Assembly: GCA_021828185.1 (NCBI GenBank)
Contig: JAKASI010000001.1
Span: forward strand, 620,001-684,000
Length of the DNA stretch: 64,000 nucleotides
Source of the DNA: an archaeon
Lineage (GTDB): Archaea; Thermoproteota; Nitrososphaeria; Nitrososphaerales; UBA183
Reading direction: 5' to 3'
Positions 42,552-49,762 of the stretch are shown here, piece by piece. Under the pieces are notes generated by a model. It searched no databases and was not told the origin of the DNA. It was given only the letters and a program-made list of their open reading frames with translations. Position 1 is the first letter of the stretch. The number at the start of each line of letters is the position of its first letter. Made by a program: the position numbers and the translations under genes.

Positions 42552-42709
42552 CTTGGTCGGAAGCGATCCTGTTCGGGGCAAAGGTGGGATTCCGAAAGCA
42601 TGGTCGCGGTGAAACGTAGGACCCCCGCCTTCATGCGCGCTGAAGGTAACCTGCTTCCGTAGGCTCCCTTTTTGAACTCATAAGCGGAAGTTCACTGGCC
42701 GGCTGTGCG

Positions 42710-43168
42710 ATGACCACGAACGGCGAGAAGATTACCCTGCTGGCAGAGATCATCCGGGTATCTTCGAAGGGCGCAACCGAAGCGGAGATTTCAGTTGAGC
42801 TTTCCCTTTCTGCAGCCCAGGCTGAAGCGTACCTGGGATTCCTGAAGGCCAGGAAGATGATCGTACTTCTGGACCATATTGACCACTTTCCGAGCGAAAA
42901 GGGGCTGGCATACCTTGCACTCTACGGCGCCGCAGGGCTCGTGGACGTCGACTCCCTCCGGGAATTCTATTCGAAGTCGCAGGGTCCGAACGACGGCGCA
43001 TACCGGAACAAGGCAGAGCTCGCCTTGAGAATGAGATATCATCGAAAGTTAGTCCCCCTCAGCCTCTCTCACGCCTTTCGACCTCCTTTCCTATCTCCTC
43101 CAGCTTCTCTTCTCCCGCCCTCAGCACCCTCCCGAGGAACGGCCCGAACAGGAAGAGGAGGGCGGTGA
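42710..43168 (+). CDS. Winged-helix domain protein (ArnR1-like), C-terminus doubtful
   Basis: The first 110 residues look like an archaeal winged-helix protein: ITLLAEIIRVSSKGATEAEISVELSLS, then AEAYLGFLKARKMIVLLD, and YLALYGAAGLVDVDSL. The last 35 residues are Pro/Ser/Arg-rich and encoded antisense to the 3' end of the channel-like gene, so they may be an artefact of a lost stop or a frameshift near 43040. A shift into the next frame meets a TAG at once near 43047. ATG 42710 is about 29 bases from a TATA-like ACTCATAAG. DNA binding is likely; the target is unknown. Confidence 0.55.
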   Translation: MTTNGEKITLLAEIIRVSSKGATEAEISVELSLSAAQAEAYLGFLKARKMIVLLDHIDHFPSEKGLAYLALYGAAGLVDVDSLREFYSKSQGPNDGAYRNKAELALRMRYHRKLVPLSLSHAFRPPFLSPPASLLPPSAPSRGTARTGRGGR

Positions 43169-43442
43169 CCACCGTCCCCACCGACACGAACGCGAGGAGG
43201 GAAGAGAAGACCTTCCCGAGGGGGCTGCCGGGTTGGAGATTCGCCGGCGGTCCCTGCCCTGTTGCTATGAAGCTCGTGAAGTAGAAAGAGTCTAGGTAGC
43301 TCCACCCTTCGATGGCGTGCATCGCCACCGTTCCGATCAGCTCGACTGCTGCGATGAGCGCTACAGCGAATACTGCCCGTACCCAGAACGATTCAGGGAT
43401 CCTGCGCCTCGCCTTCCGCTCAGGCGTTCGCGTCTTCTCCAT
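43059..43442 (-). CDS. Two-helix ion-channel-like membrane protein with altered filter
   Basis: A 127-residue protein with two transmembrane helices (about residues 19-40 and 80-103) flanking a re-entrant segment SYLDSFYFTSFIATGQGPP, and an acidic/basic C-terminal helix. The arrangement and the later PLGKVFSSLLAFVSVGTVV closely resemble the pore module of two-helix potassium channels such as MthK. However, the selectivity filter TVGYG is replaced by TGQG (residues 61-64). It may conduct other ions or have lost conduction. ATG 43442 avoids an upstream reading with no hydrophobic content. Confidence 0.65.
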   Translation of the reverse strand: MEKTRTPERKARRRIPESFWVRAVFAVALIAAVELIGTVAMHAIEGWSYLDSFYFTSFIATGQGPPANLQPGSPLGKVFSSLLAFVSVGTVVTALLFLFGPFLGRVLRAGEEKLEEIGKEVERRERG

Positions 43443-43509
43443 TGAGGACCATGCCTCCCCTTCCCTCGCGCTCTGGGAATGTTTTAAACAACACTCAAAG
43501 TCGCGGCCA

Positions 43510-44055
43510 GTGCTGTCCGGGGCATCGAGTCGATTGGAAAGTGACAAGCTGAGTGGCCTGAAGCAGGCCATGCGGGCGTATCCTCAGGGTGTTGCTGTGG
43601 CGACGACGGACTCGCGGGACGGCCCCAAAGGGATAACGGTCAGCTCGTTCACGAGCGTCTCGCTCGAGCCCCCCCTTGTCCTCATATCGATAGCGAAGAC
43701 CTCCTCGGTCCACGGCATCTTCAGGGGGGCAGACACCTACGCCATCAACTTCCTTGCCGACGACCAAAAGTCCGTGTCCGACCGGTTCGCGGGGAGGACG
43801 AAGGCAAAGGACAGGTTCGAGGGAATCAAATTCGCGAAAGGGGTGACTGGTTCTCCGATAATCGATGGTGTCCGCGCCATAATCGAGTGCAGGGCCTGGA
43901 GAGCCTATGAGGGAGGAGACCACTCTATTCTTGTCGGGGAAGTCCTCTCTGCCAGGACCCTAAACCACAAGCGGCCGCTGGTGTATTACTCCCAGCAATA
44001 TACGACCACTGAACAGCTGGAGTATCCCGCTCCGCCGTCAGACATAGTCCGGTGA
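43510..44055 (+). CDS. Flavin reductase-like FMN-binding protein
   Basis: A 181-residue flavoprotein of the flavin reductase/HpaC-like split-barrel family: LKQAMRAYPQGVAVATT, GITVSSFTSVSLEPPLVLISI, YAINFLADDQKSVSDRFA, and a C-terminal DHSILVGEVLSA segment. Such enzymes use NAD(P)H to reduce FMN for partner oxygenases or act as oxidoreductases. GTG 43510 is 26 bases after the TATA box GTTTTAAAC (43481-43489), which excludes the longer upstream reading. No partner oxygenase is next to it. Confidence 0.83.
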   Translation: MLSGASSRLESDKLSGLKQAMRAYPQGVAVATTDSRDGPKGITVSSFTSVSLEPPLVLISIAKTSSVHGIFRGADTYAINFLADDQKSVSDRFAGRTKAKDRFEGIKFAKGVTGSPIIDGVRAIIECRAWRAYEGGDHSILVGEVLSARTLNHKRPLVYYSQQYTTTEQLEYPAPPSDIVR

Positions 44056-44253
44056 ACTTCAGTCGGGGCGGAGACGCTTCCGATATTCCAGGTCAGCTCC
44101 CGGCCAAGGCGCCTGCATTCGGAGCCGGTCCCCGTTGGATGCCCCGTTCAACGACCCGTCGGATTCCTCCCCTTCTCTGACCGAAGTCCCAGGGGCCCGC
44201 AGACCCGCCCATCGGTATTACCCTTATCCGTCAACTTCTCGGAGTCTTGTCTC

Positions 44254-44895
44254 TTGACCGACGTACTGCCGCTCCTCGGAGCTGCCGCGCTCGTCGGGGT
44301 ACTGCACATGTCTGCCCCCGACCACTGGGTCACCCTCTGCATTCTGGGGCAGAGAGCAGCCTGGTCCCGCGGAAGGCTGCTCGGGTTCGGGCTCGCTACA
44401 GCAGGGGGGCACGTCCTGCTTTCTGTCCTGCTTGGAGTCCTCGTCGTAGCCGCAGGGTTGGTCTTCTCTCAGGGGCTGTCCAGTGTCATCACCGCGGCGA
44501 CCGGCTTGGTCATGCTGGTCTTTGGGACAGGGTACGGAGTCAAGAGGCTCCTCGCGAAAGAGCCCGAGGACTACGTTGGAGAGGTGGACCAGGAGGTGAA
44601 GGAAGCGAGATCGTCTGGGAGGGGGATGGCCTACTTCGTCGTCCTAGGCGGGGCTCTCTCCCCGGATCTGAGCATACTTCCGATTTTTCTGCTGGCGGTC
44701 CCGGCTGGGATCGGGATCGTGGTCGATGCTGCCCTCATCTTCGCGCTGGCTTCGATACTCTCGCTCTCTGTACTCGTCCTGGTCGGGTCCATGGGGGTTG
44801 CGAAGGCGCTCTCCAGCGCGCCCGCGAAATACAACGATGCTCTGGTCGGATTCGTCATCGCCGCGGTCGGTGCCTATGTCCTCCTCTTCGGATAA
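44254..44895 (+). CDS. NicO/NiCoT-type nickel or cobalt membrane transporter
   Basis: A 213-residue membrane protein with six predicted helices. HMSAPDH at residues 18-24 fits the HX4DH nickel/cobalt signature, and AGGHVLLS in helix 2-3 fits the second conserved element. Proteins of this kind are importers or exporters of Ni/Co. TTG 44254 begins immediately before helix 1. Cobalt import would fit the B12-dependent mutase and the cobalamin adenosyltransferase in the window, but direction and metal are not shown by the sequence. It overlaps the following gene by 20 bases. Confidence 0.68.
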   Translation: MTDVLPLLGAAALVGVLHMSAPDHWVTLCILGQRAAWSRGRLLGFGLATAGGHVLLSVLLGVLVVAAGLVFSQGLSSVITAATGLVMLVFGTGYGVKRLLAKEPEDYVGEVDQEVKEARSSGRGMAYFVVLGGALSPDLSILPIFLLAVPAGIGIVVDAALIFALASILSLSVLVLVGSMGVAKALSSAPAKYNDALVGFVIAAVGAYVLLFG

Positions 44896-45937
44896 GGCCC
44901 GGGCCGACTCGCCTCTCGCCAGCGCCCAAGGCCTGGCCCGGCTCGATGAGCTGGACCACAGTCCGCCGCCGGCAACCGCCCGGCGGGCGGCGTCGCGTGC
45001 GTCGTGGGCTGGTTCCCGACCGAAGCTCCGACAGACTATCGCCCTCGTCGTCGTTCTGTCGCTCGTGCTCAGCCTCGTCGCCTTCGGCATCGCCCTTCCT
45101 GAAACAACCCGCGTAGACTCGGGGTGCTGTGCCCCAGGGAGCGGGGCCCTCGCCAAGGACTTCTCTGCCTACTACGTGGCGGCGTGGCGGCTCTTCCACG
45201 ACCCGGCCAACATCTACACCAAGGGGTCGGTGCCGGACGGGGGCCCCCAGGTCCTTCCTCAGCCGCAGGGGTACAAGTATCTGCCTTCGTTCCTCGTACT
45301 GGCCGCGCCCCTGCTCCTCCTCCCCTACCAGACGGCGCTGCTCGCCTTCGACCTCTTCCAGCTGCTGCTGCTCCCTCTCGTAGCGCTCCTCCTCTATCGG
45401 ATCATGAAGGGGAGGGGGGTCGTGGCCGTTGCGGTGGTCGAGGCTGCGGTCCTCCTGGTTCCTTCCCCGTTCCCTGGATGGGGGCTTTCGGCGGCATACT
45501 ACTGGCAGTGGGGGGAAGGCCAGGCGAAGGTCCTTGTCACCTTTCTCCTCGTTCTCGCGTTGTACCTGGCGAAGACTGGGCGTCCGAAGCTCGCCGGGGT
45601 TGCCTGCGCGCTGGCGAGCTTTGACCCACGGTTCCTGATATTGGCGGTCCCTCTCTTGGCTGCGTATTCGAAGGGAAAGTGGAGGCAGGTCGCCGCAGCA
45701 TTCGCCGCCGCCTTTGTGCTGCTGAATCTCCCTCTCTTCTCGTTCGGGGTGACTGCCCGGATGGTCCAGATGCTCGAGTCGGGCGGAGCCCTAACCCTCC
45801 CCTTCCCCTATTCGTGGATACCCGTCGTCGCAGTCGCCTCGCTGACTGTCGTCGACTGGAGGGTTGTCAGGAAGGCCTTCGGCCCGAAAAGAGCTCTGCG
45901 GGGCGAGGATGGGTCTGGACCCCTTGCCACATCCTAG
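44876..45937 (+). CDS. GT87-like (DUF2029) polytopic membrane glycosyltransferase
   Basis: A 353-residue membrane protein with eight or more hydrophobic helices. After a basic cytoplasmic N-terminus (about 50 residues) and helix 1 comes an extracellular-type loop with KDFSAYYVAAWRLFHDPANIY, the acidic motif region of GT87 polyprenyl-phosphate-mannose transferases, then YKYLPSFLVLAAPLLLLP and the WQWGEGQAKVLVTFLLV segment. ATG 44876 lies inside the preceding gene, which indicates coupled translation. It ends 4 bases into the convergent dehydrogenase gene. The donor and acceptor are unknown. Confidence 0.72.
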   Translation: MSSSSDKARADSPLASAQGLARLDELDHSPPPATARRAASRASWAGSRPKLRQTIALVVVLSLVLSLVAFGIALPETTRVDSGCCAPGSGALAKDFSAYYVAAWRLFHDPANIYTKGSVPDGGPQVLPQPQGYKYLPSFLVLAAPLLLLPYQTALLAFDLFQLLLLPLVALLLYRIMKGRGVVAVAVVEAAVLLVPSPFPGWGLSAAYYWQWGEGQAKVLVTFLLVLALYLAKTGRPKLAGVACALASFDPRFLILAVPLLAAYSKGKWRQVAAAFAAAFVLLNLPLFSFGVTARMVQMLESGGALTLPFPYSWIPVVAVASLTVVDWRVVRKAFGPKRALRGEDGSGPLATS

Positions 45938-47058
45938 CCCCCTGCCGCGATCCGGACCCCTCTCTTCCCGAGTTCCGAGATGAGAAGGCCCACGTTCTCT
46001 CCCGCCACAGCCTTCTCAGGTGGGATTACCCCTCTCCCGCCGATGGCCCCATTCCCCACCATCTGTGTAACGATGGAGGCGGTGTATCCGGTAGTCTTCC
46101 CCATGGATGACACCTGGTTCTTCTCGTCGTACCTGTCCACCATGTCATAGACGATCTCTCCCTTCCTCCCTTTGGCGAGTACCCGCATGACGGTCACGTC
46201 CCGGGGGTCCCCCTCGGCAAGCTTCTTCCCAAGCACGGCCCAGGAAACCTCGAGGGGGGAGACCTCCGCGCCCCCCGCCCTCACCTTCTCGGCGGAGAAG
46301 TACCCCGACTCCATCAGCAGGTTCATTCTCTCCGCGTGCCCAGGCCACCGCAACGTTACCTCGTCGAGGGTCTTCATCCCTTTCATTGTGTAGACCAGGG
46401 TCGCCAGGCCGTCGGTCGGAAACCCTTCGAGCTTGCCGATGGGTGGGGGAAATTCATACGTCTCTACCGCGGAAAACGGCTTCACCTTGACAAGTCTCCC
46501 TGCCCTGACCACGCGGGCATCCTCGATGTACTCCCGGAGCAGCCCCACAATGGAGAAGACCAGCCGGTAGCCGAACGGAGGGGCCGGCTTCTGGGGAAGT
46601 CCTCCGACAAGGATGTGGCCCTCGTCTCCTCCTCCGAGCTCTGACAGTGCGTGGGCGAGGAGTATCCCGCCCAGTCCAGGGGCGACGCCGCACCCTGGAA
46701 TGAGCAGTGCGCCCGACCTCCTGGCCGCACCGTCAAGTTTCATCTGTGCGTCTTCAAACGCGATGTTCACCATCTTGGCGCCCGCTTCGGCTGCTGCCAC
46801 GTCCGAAAGATGGACGATTCCGTGGGGAAGCGCCGAAGCCGCCACGTCAAACCTCTGGAGGAAGGAGACGACTTTGGGCCTGTCCCTTATGTCCAACACT
46901 TCGACCGACAGCTTCTTCCCGGGCGACCTGCCCTTCACCCGGTCCAGCCTCTCCCTGTCGATGTCAGCTACAACGACCTCGTCGACGTCACCCGACCGGG
47001 CCAAGTCCCATCCAATCACCGAGCCCATCAATCCAGATCCGAGAACCGCTGCCTTCAT
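45934..47058 (-). CDS. Saccharopine dehydrogenase-like NAD(P)-dependent oxidoreductase
   Basis: A 374-residue protein with an N-terminal Rossmann motif (KAAVLGSGLMGSVIGWDLA), NIAFEDAQ, and IPGCGVAPGLGGILLAHAL, the pattern shared by saccharopine dehydrogenase and lysine 6-dehydrogenase. The C-terminal part has GKTTGYTASIVTQMVGNG, also typical. It may act in lysine or other amino-acid metabolism. ATG 47058 faces the CBS gene across a 77-base divergent region with an inverted repeat at 47100-47114. Confidence 0.82.
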   Translation of the reverse strand: MKAAVLGSGLMGSVIGWDLARSGDVDEVVVADIDRERLDRVKGRSPGKKLSVEVLDIRDRPKVVSFLQRFDVAASALPHGIVHLSDVAAAEAGAKMVNIAFEDAQMKLDGAARRSGALLIPGCGVAPGLGGILLAHALSELGGGDEGHILVGGLPQKPAPPFGYRLVFSIVGLLREYIEDARVVRAGRLVKVKPFSAVETYEFPPPIGKLEGFPTDGLATLVYTMKGMKTLDEVTLRWPGHAERMNLLMESGYFSAEKVRAGGAEVSPLEVSWAVLGKKLAEGDPRDVTVMRVLAKGRKGEIVYDMVDRYDEKNQVSSMGKTTGYTASIVTQMVGNGAIGGRGVIPPEKAVAGENVGLLISELGKRGVRIAAGG

Positions 47059-47099
47059 GCGGCTGGGCTCGACCTGGGTCGCTTATGAGTTGGTTGCCG

Positions 47100-47114
47100 C
47101 TACTTCTTAAGTAG
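47100..47114. promoter_or_regulatory. Inverted repeat in a divergent promoter
   Basis: CTACTT and AAGTAG flank a three-base centre, forming a 15-base hairpin-like palindrome between the dehydrogenase-like and CBS-zinc finger genes. Its TTCTTAAGT core could act as TATA box for the CBS gene (about 29 bases to ATG 47136). An operator role is a guess from symmetry. Confidence 0.4.
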
Positions 47115-47135
47115 AGGGTGTCGTCCGGTCGGCTT

Positions 47136-47678
47136 ATGGGCCTGAGGGAGTCGCTCGAGGAGCCTGTGTCACGCTATATGACAAGAGGGTATGCCAAGGT
47201 GGGAGAGGAGGAATCGGTCCACCGGGCAGCCGCTGCCATGCAGAAGATTGGGGCGACAGAGGCAGTCGTGATGAGGGGAGAGGCCCCGATAGGGATCATC
47301 ACCGAGCGGGACATCCTCTACAGGGTTGTCGCCCATGGGCTCGCCCCCCAGCAGGTGAAGGTGAAGGACGTGATGAGCTCCCCCCTGCAGACCATCGACG
47401 AGTCCGCGAAGGTCGCCGAGGCTATATCCAAGATGTCCACCCTCGGCCTCCGGAGGCTTGTGGTGACCCGCGGAGGGGAACTGGTGGGGATGGTCACACA
47501 GAAGGCAGTGGTGTCAGGCGAAGGAAAGGGGGTCCCCCTGCCCGAGTTGGCAGAGCCTGGCGGGGTGAGCTGCCCGTATTGCAGCGCAGTCCTGAAGACC
47601 CGCGCTGAACTCTCGAAGCACATCGACCATTTCCACCTCGGGCGCGGGCTGCTCGAGGGGGACCGTTCGAAGTGGTAG
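47136..47678 (+). CDS. Tandem CBS-domain protein with C-terminal C2H2 zinc finger
   Basis: A 180-residue protein: CBS1 (SRYMTRGYAKVGEEESVHRA to GIITERDILYRVV) and CBS2 (KVKDVMSSPLQTIDES to GMVTQKAVV) form one adenine-nucleotide-binding Bateman module. A short linker leads to CPYCSAVLKTRAELSKHIDHFH, a C-x2-C-x12-H-x4-H zinc finger (22 residues, near 145-166). The fusion suggests a nucleotide-gated DNA or protein binder. ATG 47136 is preferred over GTG 47118 from the position of the TATA-like repeat. It ends against the convergent peptidase. Confidence 0.85.
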   Translation: MGLRESLEEPVSRYMTRGYAKVGEEESVHRAAAAMQKIGATEAVVMRGEAPIGIITERDILYRVVAHGLAPQQVKVKDVMSSPLQTIDESAKVAEAISKMSTLGLRRLVVTRGGELVGMVTQKAVVSGEGKGVPLPELAEPGGVSCPYCSAVLKTRAELSKHIDHFHLGRGLLEGDRSKW

Positions 47679-49037
47679 CTAGGAAGCACAGAACCGTTCC
47701 ATCGTTTCCGCTATCCAGATCATTCCTTTCCTGAGGTTCTCCAGCTTGAGGTTCTCGTTGGGGGCATGGATGCCTCCGTCCTCGGCCGAAACGCCTATGT
47801 CCACCGACGGCATGCCGTATCTTCTGGTGAAGACGTGGAGGGGTCCTGTCCCGGGGGAGCCCAGCTCGACGATCGGCTTCTTCCCGTAGACCGTCTCCGC
47901 TGCCCTGATCGCTGCCTGGGCGAAGGGGTGCTTGTATGACGTCCTGGCCGCGGGTTCCATGGTTTCGAGCTTCATTTCGACGTCCGCGAACCCGTTGTCG
48001 TCCAGATATTTCCTCATTCTGTTCCAGAGTTCCTGGGGGTCCTGTTCCGGCACGAGTCTGAAATCCATCTTGACGTGGACTTCCATCGGGAGGACCGTCT
48101 TCCCCCCCGGCCCAGTGTACCCCGCCCAGATGCCCGCTATGTTACCCGTCGGCCTCTGAATCAGCGCCTTCTTTGCCTGGTCGTCCCCGATGCCCCCAAG
48201 GAACTTCTCGGCGCCGAACGTCTTCCGGAACCCCTCTCCGTCGAAGGGCATCCTCTCCATGACTTCAAGCTCGTCCTCGTCCAGGTCCTTGACCCTGTCG
48301 TACCACCCGGGGATCAGGATCCGCTCGTTGGAGTCCTTGAGGATGTTGAGGAGCCTCAACATCCTCCAGGGCGCGCTCGGGAGAACAGCCGCGTAACTGC
48401 TGTGTGCATCCTGGGAAAGCGACTTCAGCACGAACTCGACATAGATCATTCCCTTGACGCCCAAGGTCACCTTGGGAACCCCCCTGCCGTCCATGGTTCC
48501 GTACTCCCAGATCACCGCGTCGGCCCTGAAGAGGTCACTGTACTTTGACACGTATTCCTCCAGGTGGACGCTCCCCGACTCTTCCTCCCCCTCGAAGCAG
48601 AACTTCACGTTGCAAGGGAGGTCCCCCTCCGTCTTGAGATAGGTCTCGACGATCTTCAGCCTCGAAACAAGCTCCCCCTTGTCGTCTGAAGCCCCCCTCC
48701 CGTAGATGGCTCCGTCCCTGACTTCGGGGGTGAAGGGCGGGGACTTCCAGAGTTCCAGCGGCTCCTCGGGCTGGACGTCGTAGTGGTTGTAGAACATGAG
48801 CGTCTTGTCCGACTTCTTCGACCTTATCTCACCGTAGACGAGTGGCGCAGCCCCTTCAATCCTCAGAATCCGTGTCGCTGCACCTGTCTCCTTGAGCATC
48901 TCCTGGACGAGCTCGGCGCACTCCTCGATGCCTTCATTTCTCGCGGAGACGCTTCGTTGCGAAACGAGTCTCATGACGTCCTTTGCGAAGCTGGCCAGAT
49001 TCTCATTGACGTACTTCTCAAACGTGGCGCTCACCAC
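47679..49037 (-). CDS. M20-family metallopeptidase (dipeptidase-like)
   Basis: A 452-residue zinc hydrolase of the M20 family (ArgE/DapE/dipeptidase). LMFYNHYDVQPEEPLELW carries the first metal histidine and the aspartate two residues later, GRGASDDKGEL the bridging aspartate, FEGEEESGS the catalytic glutamate pair, and ELGSPGTGPLHVF and EDGGIHAPNE the later sites. It resembles carnosinase/CPG2-like peptidases. GTG 49037 or 49034 starts before FEKYVNENLASFAKDVMRLV, the usual first helix; upstream sequence lacks family similarity. A role in peptide nutrition is likely. Confidence 0.87.
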   Translation of the reverse strand: MVSATFEKYVNENLASFAKDVMRLVSQRSVSARNEGIEECAELVQEMLKETGAATRILRIEGAAPLVYGEIRSKKSDKTLMFYNHYDVQPEEPLELWKSPPFTPEVRDGAIYGRGASDDKGELVSRLKIVETYLKTEGDLPCNVKFCFEGEEESGSVHLEEYVSKYSDLFRADAVIWEYGTMDGRGVPKVTLGVKGMIYVEFVLKSLSQDAHSSYAAVLPSAPWRMLRLLNILKDSNERILIPGWYDRVKDLDEDELEVMERMPFDGEGFRKTFGAEKFLGGIGDDQAKKALIQRPTGNIAGIWAGYTGPGGKTVLPMEVHVKMDFRLVPEQDPQELWNRMRKYLDDNGFADVEMKLETMEPAARTSYKHPFAQAAIRAAETVYGKKPIVELGSPGTGPLHVFTRRYGMPSVDIGVSAEDGGIHAPNENLKLENLRKGMIWIAETMERFCAS

Positions 49038-49220
49038 TTCGAAGATCTCTTTGCCGGCCCCTGCGTGACTGGAAATAAACGTTGGAGTTCGTCCCCGAGC
49101 CCCGTGGGGGCCTGACCTCGCCGGGGAGCCGTCGTGGGCCTGCATGTCTGCGGCGTCCTGGCGGGCCGATGACCACCGCCACCGGCTCCCCTTCTGCCGC
49201 CTGTGAGAATCGTCTCTATC

Positions 49221-49255
49221 CTTATATCCCAGATATATCTCGCTAAGATATATCT
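49221..49255 (+). promoter_or_regulatory. Promoter with twin palindromic operators upstream of the copper operon
   Basis: The perfect 10-base palindrome AGATATATCT occurs at 49231-49240 and again at 49246-49255, 15 bases apart. CTTATATC at 49220-49227 serves as TATA box; the predicted start of transcription falls on the second copy, 9 bases before ATG 49264. A dimeric repressor bound to both would block initiation. The repeats are seen; binding by the encoded PadR-TRASH protein is inferred. Confidence 0.7.
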
Positions 49256-49263
49256 TGCCGAGC

Positions 49264-49761
49264 ATGGTTACCGGCCCAGGAGACCGCGGTCCCGGCCGAG
49301 TCAAGAAGTCCGCCCTCAATCTCGAGGGGCAAGAGCTGCTCACCGATTTCTCCAGGTTCTACGTGCTCGTGCTGCTCTACGAGGGCGGGAAGCACGGATA
49401 CGAGATCATGTCGAGCATAGAGGCGCGGCTCGGGCACCCCGCCAGCCCTAGCCTCGTCTACCCCTTCCTCAGGCTCCTGGAGGAGTACGGCTATGTTACC
49501 TCCAGGGAGAACAACGTCGGGAGGAAGACCAGAAGGGTGTACTCCCTTACCGGGTCGGGGAGGGATTTCTGCGGCAGACTCTTCGGGCAGTTCACGAGCA
49601 TCGTCTCGAGCGCCATCGAACCGAGCCTTCAGGTGTGCGCCCACTGCGGCTGCAGGGTCTACAAGGACGCCTACGCTCAGACGGTCAACGGCCGTAGACT
49701 GGCGTTCTGCTGCAAGTATTGCGCGCGCTCGTACGTCAGAGAGAGGGGGGCGACAGCCTGA
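49264..49761 (+). CDS. PadR-type regulator fused to a TRASH metal-sensing domain
   Basis: A 165-residue regulator. Residues about 25-120 form a PadR winged helix (DFSRFYVLVLLYEGGKHGYEIM, SLVYPFLRLLEEYGYV, GRKTRRVYSLT). The C-terminal 40 residues are a TRASH metal-binding domain with Cys125, Cys128, Cys130, Cys149, Cys150 and Cys153 (CAHCGC and CCKYC). TRASH domains sense copper or other soft metals; in archaea they are known on Lrp-type regulators (CopT), so the PadR partner is unusual. It is followed after 1 base by the copper ATPase and likely derepresses the operon with copper. Confidence 0.88.
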   Translation: MVTGPGDRGPGRVKKSALNLEGQELLTDFSRFYVLVLLYEGGKHGYEIMSSIEARLGHPASPSLVYPFLRLLEEYGYVTSRENNVGRKTRRVYSLTGSGRDFCGRLFGQFTSIVSSAIEPSLQVCAHCGCRVYKDAYAQTVNGRRLAFCCKYCARSYVRERGATA

Positions 49762-49762
49762 C

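Noticed and set aside
44056..44253. Riboswitch (cobalamin type) before the NicO-like transporter
   Set aside because: No B12-box-like conserved core could be found in this 198-base gap, and the transporter appears to start close to its promoter.
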